Origin: Streptomyces sp. NBC_01116 | GTDB lineage: Bacteria > Actinomycetota > Actinomycetes > Streptomycetales > Streptomycetaceae | NCBI RefSeq assembly: GCF_041435495.1 | Contig: NZ_CP108644.1 | Location: 7,921,501 to 7,985,500, forward strand | Reading direction: 5' to 3' | Length of the DNA stretch: 64,000 nt | Shown: in pieces, positions 58,132 through 64,000 of the stretch | How the letters are laid out: each line of letters begins with the position of its first letter | Numbering within the stretch: the first letter of the stretch is position 1 | Program-made: the position numbers and the translations under genes | The notes under the pieces: model-generated | The model's database searches: none | Seen by the model: the letters and a program-made list of their open reading frames with translations, nothing else | What the model was told of the DNA's origin: nothing

Positions 58132-59871
58132 GTGAGTCGCCCACCTCTTTCCGGCCCACTCGGCGGCCTTGCGTCGGCCGGCCGTCGCCGAATAGGCCGC
58201 AGCGCCGCGATTGTCGCAGGAGTCGCGGGTGCGGGGTTCGGCGGACTGTACCTCGTGGGGCTGCTCGCGGCCGGCGATGGTGTTCCCGCGGGAGCACGCG
58301 TGGGCGGCGTGGACATCGGGGGGCTGAGCGACGCGCAGGCGCGGGAGAGGCTGGACGAGAGCCTGGGCAAGGCCTGGTCGGAGCCGGTGCAGGTGCGCCT
58401 CGGTGACACTGACGGCACGGTCCGCGTATCCGGCATCTCTCTGGACACGGAGGAAACCGTCGCCCGGGCCGGGCAGATGGGAGCCGATCCGTTCACGGTG
58501 ATCGGCCGCCTCTTCGCGAGCGGTGACCGCGAGGTCGAGCCGGTGATTCGTGTGGACAAGGCGGAGGCGAGCGCTTCTCTGGCCGAAGAGGCGAAGTCGT
58601 ACGCCCGGAAGGCGCGGGAGGGTGGCGTCACCTTCGAAGCGGGTGAGCCGGTGCCTGTGCGACCGGTCGCCGGGCGATCCCTGGATGTGGACGGCGCGGT
58701 CGAGAAGCTGGCTTCGGAGGTCCCGGGGCGGGGGGCGGAGCCGGTGCGGCTCCCGGTTCGCACGACCGAGCCGCAGGTCGGTGCGGCGGAGGTGAAGCGC
58801 GCCATGAGGGAATTCGCCACTCCGGCGATGTCGGCGCCGGTCGTGCTCGGCGTCGGCGGTCAGAAGATCGAGATCAGCCCGGCGACGCTCGGCAAGCACC
58901 TCGTCATGAAGCCCGACGGGGACAAGCTGCTGGCCCCAGCGCTGGACGGCAAGGGGCTCCTGGCCGAACCAGCGGTCGCGAACCGGCTCGCGCTTGTCCT
59001 CGACGAGCCGGTCGACGCCGAACTGAGGCTGGACGGCGGCCGAGTGGCGGTGGCCTCGGACGGCAAGGCCGGGCAGGACGTCACGGCCGCGGCGCTCCAG
59101 AAGGCCGTACTGCCCCTGCTGGCCAAGAGCGGGGCAGCCCGCACAGGAGCGGTGGGCGTCGAAGAGACCGAGCCCAGGCTGACCCGTGACACCTTGCACC
59201 GCCTGGGCATCAAGGAGCAGATGTCGAGCTTCACGGTCGATTTCGAGCCCGCTCCCTACCGCGTCACCAACATAGGCCGTGCCGCGGAACTGATCAACGG
59301 GTCGGTTGTACTGCCCGACGAGATCTGGAGCTTCAACCGCACTGTGGGCGAGCGGACCGAGGCCAACAGGTTCGTGGAAGGCGTCATCATCAACAACGAT
59401 CGGTACGAGAAGGCCAACGGAGGGGGTGTCTCCGCAGTGGCCACCACGGTCTTCAACGCCATGTTCTTCGCGGGTGTGAAACCGGTGGAGTACGGTGCGC
59501 ATTCCTTCTACATCGAGCGCTACCCGGAGGGCAGGGAGGCGACGGTGGCCTGGGGCAGCCTCGACCTGAAGTTCAGGAACGACTCCGGCAACGCGATATA
59601 CATCGACGCGCGCGCCACCGACACCTCTGTCACGATCACCTTCCTCGGCACCAAGAAGTACGACGAGATCGAAGCGGCCAAGGGCCCGCGCACCTCCGTG
59701 AAGCAGCCGGAGACCCGCGAGGGGGCATCCGGAGAGAAGTGCGTGCCGCAGACTCCGCTCGAAGGCTTCGACGTCGCCGTCGACCAGGTCTTCAAGAACG
59801 GCGGCAGAGCGGTCAGGACGGAGACCTTCGAGACGCGATACGACCCGCGCGACGAAGTCACCTGCGACTGA
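58132..59871 (+). CDS. VanW family protein with peptidoglycan-binding domains
   Basis: A 579-residue envelope protein. A basic N-terminus and one membrane helix (about residues 22-44) are followed by two PG_binding_4 domains (GGVDIGGLSDAQARERLDESLG early, AEVKRAMREFATPAMSAPV later). The VanW domain follows from about 360 to 510 (NIGRAAELINGSVVLPDEIWSFNRTVGERT, NGGGVSAVATTVFNAMFFAG, YIERYPEGREATV). VanW-type proteins accompany glycopeptide resistance in some bacteria, but most are cell-envelope proteins of unknown reaction. The GTG start follows GAGGAGAATCA. Confidence 0.9.
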   Translation: MSRPPLSGPLGGLASAGRRRIGRSAAIVAGVAGAGFGGLYLVGLLAAGDGVPAGARVGGVDIGGLSDAQARERLDESLGKAWSEPVQVRLGDTDGTVRVSGISLDTEETVARAGQMGADPFTVIGRLFASGDREVEPVIRVDKAEASASLAEEAKSYARKAREGGVTFEAGEPVPVRPVAGRSLDVDGAVEKLASEVPGRGAEPVRLPVRTTEPQVGAAEVKRAMREFATPAMSAPVVLGVGGQKIEISPATLGKHLVMKPDGDKLLAPALDGKGLLAEPAVANRLALVLDEPVDAELRLDGGRVAVASDGKAGQDVTAAALQKAVLPLLAKSGAARTGAVGVEETEPRLTRDTLHRLGIKEQMSSFTVDFEPAPYRVTNIGRAAELINGSVVLPDEIWSFNRTVGERTEANRFVEGVIINNDRYEKANGGGVSAVATTVFNAMFFAGVKPVEYGAHSFYIERYPEGREATVAWGSLDLKFRNDSGNAIYIDARATDTSVTITFLGTKKYDEIEAAKGPRTSVKQPETREGASGEKCVPQTPLEGFDVAVDQVFKNGGRAVRTETFETRYDPRDEVTCD

Positions 59872-60085
59872 ACGACGTTCCAGCAGGCACCACCGCCCCG
59901 TCCCGCCGTGGCCAGGCCGGCTTGGCGGACTTCGCGGTGTGTCCCGGCGCAATGACCGTCGCGCGATAGCGAGGCCGAATACCCGCGTTGTCGCCGATGG
60001 GCAGGGCGAGGGAGTCGGCGGAGAACCGGACGGCGTCCTCACCGTGGCGGCACTGGACGGTGACCGTTCCCGGCGGCGTCAGCGG
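59858..60085 (-). pseudogene. possible remnant of an unidentified gene, no start codon
   Basis: On the minus strand 60085-59858 one frame is open with strong G/C third positions and reads VQCRHGEDAVRFSADSLALP followed by IGDNAGIRPRYRATVIAPGH, then a stop overlapping the vanW end. No ATG or GTG begins it, and it lies immediately after the stop of the TetR gene. It looks like the end of a lost gene. Low confidence. Confidence 0.3.
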
Positions 60086-60100
60086 CCGGCCTGGTCCTGA

Positions 60101-60796
60101 TCAGTCGCCGGGGCGGCCACAGCCGCTTCCGGGGCGCCGGAGATTCCGGCCCTTCTCCGGCCGGCCGTTCTCGACCGGGCGGGGACGCTCCCCGAGCGCC
60201 GGTGGCGGTGGCGGTGCCTGAGGCGAGGAGGACCGTTCCAGATTCGCCAGGTGGGTGTCCACGACGCCTACGGCCCAGTCCGTGCCCTCGCTCTCGCCCT
60301 GCCGGATCATGTGCAGGGCAAGCCCGTCCACCATCGCGTGCAGGCGCTCCGTCTCGACCCGGACGCACTCCGGGGTCACCTCCAGTGCGCGCACCACCCG
60401 TTCGCAGAGGTCTCTTACGGCCTGGTGCGCCGTCCGGTGCGTCGCGCGCAGGGCGCCGTCCGCCATCGCCGCGGTGCCGAGGACCACGGTGATCTCCATC
60501 TCCAAGCGCCGCGACTCGTCCAGGGGCAGCAGTTCCAGCAGTACCGCCCGCGCCCAGTCGGCGCCCGGCGCGATCGAGGCGACCCGGTCGGCCAGACGCT
60601 CGACCACCAGGTCGTACGCCCTGATCCGCAAGCTCGCCTGCGTCGGGAAGGTGTAGCGCAGTGAGCTCGGCGGAAGCCCCGCCTCGGCGGCGACCTTGCG
60701 AACCGACAGCGCCGGGATGCCCTCACGCACCAGAACCCTCCATGCCGCTTCCGTAACCCGGCGATTGCGTTCATCGGTGTCGATCACACGAGGCAT
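60101..60796 (-). CDS. TetR family repressor of the adjacent SMR pumps
   Basis: A 231-residue regulator. The N-terminal helix-turn-helix reads VTEAAWRVLVREGIPALSVRKVAAEAGLPPSSLRYTFPTQASLRIRA, and a helical ligand domain follows. The last 35 residues are a Pro/Arg/Gly-rich disordered tail that is unusual for the family. It diverges from two SMR genes over a GTCGCAC/GTGCGAC palindrome, the normal layout for a TetR repressor and its target pump. ATG 60796 is used. Confidence 0.9.
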   Translation of the reverse strand: MPRVIDTDERNRRVTEAAWRVLVREGIPALSVRKVAAEAGLPPSSLRYTFPTQASLRIRAYDLVVERLADRVASIAPGADWARAVLLELLPLDESRRLEMEITVVLGTAAMADGALRATHRTAHQAVRDLCERVVRALEVTPECVRVETERLHAMVDGLALHMIRQGESEGTDWAVGVVDTHLANLERSSSPQAPPPPPALGERPRPVENGRPEKGRNLRRPGSGCGRPGD

Positions 60797-60805
60797 GACG
60801 TCATT

Positions 60806-60823
60806 GTCGCACGACTGTGCGAC
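60806..60823. promoter_or_regulatory. TetR-type operator palindrome
   Basis: GTCGCAC, spacer GACT, GTGCGAC: perfect 7-base arms, ten bases upstream of the TetR ATG and between it and the SMR genes. A related GCACAGTCGTACGA sequence follows at 60844, closer to the SMR start, and may be a second half-site. Confidence 0.75.
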
Positions 60824-60880
60824 TACGTGCTACCTTCTTTTTGGCACAGTCGTACGAAAACATGGAGAGGAAACGTGGAC

Positions 60881-61195
60881 ATGGCGTGGATCGTCTTGAT
60901 CGCCTCCGCTGTGCTGGAGGCTGTCTGGGCCACCGCCCTGGGGATGTCCCAGGGGTTCCGGCGGCCCGCCCCGACCGTCGTCTTCGCCGTCGCCATGACA
61001 CTGAGCATGGCGGGCCTGGCCTATGCGATGACCTCGCTGCCCACCGGCACCGCCTACGCGGTGTGGGTCGGCATCGGTGCCGTCCTGACCGTCCTGATCG
61101 CCGCCGCGCGAGGTCAGGAGAGGCTGACGCCCCTGCGCGCGGCCCTGTTGGCCGGACTGATCGGCTGCGTCGTCGGACTGAAAGCGGTGAGCTGA
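60881..61195 (+). CDS. small multidrug resistance (SMR) subunit 1
   Basis: A 104-residue four-helix transporter. Glu13 in ASAVLEAVWATALG is the conserved proton/substrate-binding residue of the family. The GTAYAVWVGIGAVLTV segment in helix 3 is also typical. ATG 60881 lies ten bases after GAGAGG; a GTG at 60875 is an alternative. It is immediately followed by a second SMR gene, so the two probably form a heterodimer. Their sequences near Glu13 (WATALG) resemble the SugE/guanidinium branch. Confidence 0.9.
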   Translation: MAWIVLIASAVLEAVWATALGMSQGFRRPAPTVVFAVAMTLSMAGLAYAMTSLPTGTAYAVWVGIGAVLTVLIAAARGQERLTPLRAALLAGLIGCVVGLKAVS

Positions 61196-61591
61196 ATGCC
61201 CTGGTTGATTCTCTTCCTCAGTGCCGTGCTGGAGGCCGTCTGGGCCACCGCGCTCGGCGCCAGCGACGGCCTCTCCCGGCCCGTCGCGAGCGTGGTCTTC
61301 TTCATCGCGTTGGTCCTGAGCATGATCGGCCTGTCGCGCGCCGCGAAGCACATCCCCATCGGCGTCGCCTATGCCGTGTGGACCGGCACCGGTGCCGCCC
61401 TCACGGTGGCCTGGGCCATGGCCACCGGCGGCGAGGCGGCGAGCACGCTCAAAGTGCTGTTCCTGATCGGCATCATCGGCTGCATCGCCGGACTCAAGCT
61501 GTCCAAGCCGAGCCCGCCCGGCAACGACTCCCGTCCCCGTGGCACGGAAGACCGCCCCGACGGCACCGCGGCACCGAACCGGACCTCTTGA
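61196..61591 (+). CDS. small multidrug resistance (SMR) subunit 2
   Basis: A 131-residue partner subunit, starting directly after the first SMR stop (TGA then ATG). Glu13 is conserved in LSAVLEAVWATALG, and the IGVAYAVWTGTGAALTVAWA helix 3 is present. It differs from subunit 1 by a 25-residue hydrophilic C-terminal tail rich in Pro/Arg/Asp. Paired SMR genes of unequal length are typical of heterodimeric, dual-topology pumps. A strong terminator follows at 61643. Confidence 0.9.
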   Translation: MPWLILFLSAVLEAVWATALGASDGLSRPVASVVFFIALVLSMIGLSRAAKHIPIGVAYAVWTGTGAALTVAWAMATGGEAASTLKVLFLIGIIGCIAGLKLSKPSPPGNDSRPRGTEDRPDGTAAPNRTS

Positions 61592-61642
61592 GATCCGTCC
61601 CGGGCGACGGGGCGGGCACGGCCCGGTCGCCCGGGACCGCGA

Positions 61643-61679
61643 AAGCCGCCCGGCGCACGCGCTGTGCGCCGGGCGGCTT
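61643..61679 (+). terminator. hairpin terminator after the SMR pair
   Basis: A perfect 16-base inverted repeat (AAGCCGCCCGGCGCAC and its complement) with a five-base loop, 52 bases downstream of the second SMR stop. Confidence 0.9.
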
Positions 61680-62112
61680 CGGTCCGGCGGAGCGACGGGA
61701 GATCGTTGTTCCGCCCCTCACTCCGCCCGCTCGTCGGCACGAGACGGCGGCCGAGGAAGTCCGCGGTGCTCTGCCGACGGCCGGCCCGCGCGGGGTCCTG
61801 GTTCTGTCGGACAGATCCCGATGCGTCTTTCCCGGCGCCCGGGCACACCTTCAGGCTCTCGGTCAGCACTCGCATCTCCCCGGGCAGGCCGACCCCATCG
61901 CGAATGGCCGATTCAGCACACCAGTAATGGCTACCGGAGTGTCTCGAAAAGACCGTGCTTCGAGCCCAGTGCCGCAGGCGTTCTGGCCCATAGGACGTGT
62001 CCGTGCTTAGCTGGGCGCGGGCTTGCCGCGGATGGCAACCCTCTCGCTTTTGGTATTCCACGCATCGCCCGTACTCACCGCGTGATTCAACTGACCCGAG
62101 GATATGGCCTTG
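61680..62112. other. 433-base intergenic region
   Basis: No gene is supported. A minus-strand frame from about 61980 to 61700 has protein-like words (YWCAESAIRDGVGLPGEMRVLTESL), but it lacks a start and runs into the terminator hairpin. The 62080-62110 end holds the GAGG ribosome site of the next gene. Confidence 0.4.
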
Positions 62113-62811
62113 ATGAATTTAACGTGCCGTCTCGGCGTGATGACCGCGGCCATCGCCGCGCTCACTCTGGCTCTCATTCCCCCGGCATCCGCCGCCCCGG
62201 CCCCGGCCGAGCGGGCGGCCGCATCCGTTGGACCGGTGCAGCTCTACATCGGGGGCCTGGGAAGCGGCCCGTACAACGTCGCGGTGCAGTCAGCTGTCGG
62301 CACCGCGATGGACAGTGCCGTGTCCAAGGGGTTCGACCCCGCCAGGTGCAACCTGGTCAAGGGCCCCACGGTCGTCAACCAGCTCCCGAACGGCTACGTA
62401 CAGGTCGCGGTCGAGTATCTCTGTGCGGGTGACCCCTACACACCTGGGCCCACGTTCGTCCTCAACCGGTATCACAAGAGCTCCGACACGCAGAGCAACA
62501 GCTGGTACCACCCCAACGGTTACCAGCTCCAGGGGCCCCTCGGTTCGCTGTACACCTACGCGGCCGCGGGGACCACGCCGCTGTACCTCTGCCAGGTCAG
62601 GGGCGACCACTTCACCAGCACGGACGTCGCCTGTGAGGGCCAGCAGTATGTGACGCGTCTCGGTTGGCTCCACACCACCCAGCCTGCCGGAGTCGCCACC
62701 GTTCAACTCTTCCGATGCCTGCGGAACGAGAACCGCCAGATCTTCGATTCCATTCAGGCGAACTGTGAGGGCCAGATCCACGGAGGCGCACTGGGATACA
62801 CCCTGGCGTGA
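62113..62811 (+). CDS. secreted protein with two C-terminal Cys-containing repeats, unknown function
   Basis: A 232-residue exported protein. The signal peptide (MNLTCRLGVMTAAIAALTLALIPPASAA) is followed by a mature domain that I do not recognise (YNVAVQSAVGTAMDSAVSKGFDP, VQVAVEYLCAGDPY). The last 75 residues hold two copies of a roughly 35-residue unit. These are PLYLCQVRGDHFTSTDVACEGQ...LGWL and QLFRCLRNENRQIFDSIQANCEGQ...LGYT, each with two Cys. This resembles carbohydrate-binding beta-trefoil units (DUF5648-like). ATG 62104 is an alternative but sits only two bases after GAGG. Confidence 0.65.
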   Translation: MNLTCRLGVMTAAIAALTLALIPPASAAPAPAERAAASVGPVQLYIGGLGSGPYNVAVQSAVGTAMDSAVSKGFDPARCNLVKGPTVVNQLPNGYVQVAVEYLCAGDPYTPGPTFVLNRYHKSSDTQSNSWYHPNGYQLQGPLGSLYTYAAAGTTPLYLCQVRGDHFTSTDVACEGQQYVTRLGWLHTTQPAGVATVQLFRCLRNENRQIFDSIQANCEGQIHGGALGYTLA

Positions 62812-63125
62812 ACCGGGCCCGATCGCACCGTCTCGGCCTTCCCGAGGGCGCCCACGCTCCTCGGCACCCTGCTGTGGATGCGCGGGGCGCCGACCCCGTC
62901 CGGCCCGCGGTGGCCGCCCCGTCGGTCTCCGGCGGAGCGGCCACGCGGTGTCGTCCGCCCGACAGCGGCCGGGGGACTGGCGCCGGGCCGCCGTAGATCT
63001 CATGGCCCACCTCTCCGTACGCCAATCGGATGCGGGAGATGCCTCGCCCGCCCAGCTATCGCTGCGGCCGGGTAGAGGTGACGGGGACAGAGCAGGCCGT
63101 ACGACCCCCCGGAAAGAGAACGGCC
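62812..63125. other. 314-base intergenic region before the DyP gene
   Basis: No gene or strong hairpin is evident. The right end supplies the GGAAAGAG ribosome site for the peroxidase gene. Several open frames across it are shadows with poor third-position bias. Confidence 0.4.
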
Positions 63126-64000
63126 ATGACAGAACATGACCACGCCCGGGCTCCGCATCCCGGCCGACGCGCCCTGGTACGGGGCGCTGCCGGCCTGGTG
63201 GGAGCCGGAGGCCTGGCCGCAACGGTGTCGGTCAGCCCCGCCTCCGCCGTCCCGACCAGTGCCTCCGGCGACGGCCGGGTGCCGTTCCACGGTGCACACC
63301 AGGCAGGGATCCTGACCCGGCAGCAGCCGTTCGGCGGCTTCGTCGCCTTCGACGTGCTCGCGCGCGACCGGACGGAACTGGCGGCCCTCTTCGAAAAGCT
63401 CACCGAGCGGTGCCGCACCCTGACAGCGGGTGTCACACCGAACGACCCGGACGTAGCGGCGGTGCGCGGCCCGCAGGACCGGCTGACCATCACCGTCGGC
63501 GTGGGCGCGTCGCTGTTCGACAGGCGTTACGGACTGGAAGGAGCGCGGCCACCCGGACTCGTGGACATGCCCGAGTTCCCCGGGGACCGGCTGGACCCCG
63601 AACACAGTCACGGCGACCTCTCCCTGCAGATCTGCGCCCAGCACCCCGACGCCGTTCTCCACGTCGTACGCGATCTGGCCCGGGAAACCGCAGGGCTGCT
63701 GCGAACGCGGTGGCGGGCCGACGGCTTCCTGAACCCACCGCGGCCCGAGGGCGCTCCGCGGTCGTTCGTCGGCTTCAAGGACGGCACAGCGAACCCCGAC
63801 ACCACATCCAGGCGAGAGATGGACCGGCTCGTCTGGGTCGGCCACGAGGGACCCGCCTGGGCGCGCGGCGGCGCCTACCAGGTCCTGCGCACCGTGAGGC
63901 TCCAGGCGGAGGAGTGGGACCGGGTCCCGACGGCCGAGCAGGAGCAGATCTTCGGCCGGCGCAAAGCCACCGGTGCACCGCTCGACGGGCGCAAGGAAAG
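63126..64000 (+). CDS. DyP-type peroxidase (EfeB/deferrochelatase-like), partial at window end
   Basis: A haem peroxidase whose first 291 residues are present; the frame runs off the window. A twin-arginine signal (PGRRALVRGAAGLVGAGG) marks export as a folded protein. The DyP hallmark GXXDG is seen in FVGFKDGTANPD, together with GVGASLFDRRYGL and GDLSLQICAQHPDAVLHVVRDL. ATG 63126 follows GGAAAGAG. Such proteins act as EfeB in ferrous uptake or as dye-decolourising peroxidases; no efeO or efeU gene lies before it within the window. The proximal haem His should lie further downstream or just past the edge. Confidence 0.9.
   Translation, partial: MTEHDHARAPHPGRRALVRGAAGLVGAGGLAATVSVSPASAVPTSASGDGRVPFHGAHQAGILTRQQPFGGFVAFDVLARDRTELAALFEKLTERCRTLTAGVTPNDPDVAAVRGPQDRLTITVGVGASLFDRRYGLEGARPPGLVDMPEFPGDRLDPEHSHGDLSLQICAQHPDAVLHVVRDLARETAGLLRTRWRADGFLNPPRPEGAPRSFVGFKDGTANPDTTSRREMDRLVWVGHEGPAWARGGAYQVLRTVRLQAEEWDRVPTAEQEQIFGRRKATGAPLDGRKE

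Noticed and set aside
58129..60042. A 637-residue minus-strand frame opposite vanW
   Set aside because: It is a shadow; the plus strand has the membrane helix, PG-binding and VanW motifs in one frame.
1..64000. tRNA, rRNA and CRISPR loci
   Set aside because: I looked for cloverleaf arms and for regularly spaced identical repeats and saw none; a covariance-model scan would be needed for a firm negative.

Overview
The window is very GC-rich, has strong G/C bias at third codon positions, many GTG starts, GTGA/ATGA start-stop overlaps, and gene families typical of Streptomyces: ergothioneine operon, SARP/NB-ARC regulator, VanW, DmdR-type iron boxes and twin-arginine DyP peroxidase. It is best read as a stretch of Streptomyces (or close relative) chromosome. 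No rRNA, tRNA, CRISPR array or complete insertion sequence was seen. Function calls come from recognising motifs and family sequences by eye, not from database searches.

Layout. 1-9.5 kb: dodecin fragment, an orphan sugar-binding lipoprotein, an ornithine-lipid acyltransferase pair (olsB/olsA-like), the egtABCD operon on the minus strand, a PARG-type ADP-ribose glycohydrolase and a PemK/MazF-like protein. 9.6-13.1 kb: LacI regulator, thioredoxin and a class I flavin disulfide reductase-like enzyme. 13.3-17.2 kb: a persulfide/sulfite stress island (CstB-like fusion, rhodanese, TauE exporter, CstR repressor, rhodanese-DUF2892) with three copies of the same operator palindrome. 17.2-18 kb: a truncated amino-acid permease. 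18-22.5 kb: an arsenic island (ArsO-like flavoprotein, two ArsR, ArsN1-like acetyltransferase, ACR3 pump, ArsC).

22.5-30.5 kb is accessory: ComB-like protein, LysR/EamA divergent pair, a decayed MFS gene, an XRE-SARP-NB-ARC regulator, a PNPOx-like flavoprotein and an MFS exporter. 30.6-40.3 kb is an iron/siderophore locus on the minus strand: AraC regulator, siderophore-binding lipoprotein, two FecCD permeases and a pair of ABC-exporter half transporters whose ATPase motifs are reciprocally degenerate; iron-box-like sequences lie before the AraC gene, before the lipoprotein gene and at 40.3 kb. It is followed by a possible stand-alone EF-G domain IV protein and a dimethylargininase-like enzyme.

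40.6-53.5 kb: amidohydrolase, a decayed gene, a WecA/MraY-like membrane protein with altered acidic motifs, a glycosyltransferase, a membrane-anchored PI-PLC-like protein, a metallophosphoesterase/phosphopantetheinyl-transferase pair, a cobalamin riboswitch driving cbtB-cbtA beside a histidine-phosphatase homologue that has lost its catalytic histidines, then a lipoprotein, TPR protein and pirin. 53.5-64 kb: secreted proteins of unknown function, a HEAT-like pseudogene with two frameshifts, VanW, a TetR-controlled pair of SMR pumps and the start of a DyP peroxidase.

Much of the window consists of small self-contained stress modules (thiol, persulfide, arsenic, iron, cobalt, cationic drug), several with their own repressor and recognisable operator. 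At least five decayed genes mark it as an actively turning-over part of the chromosome.
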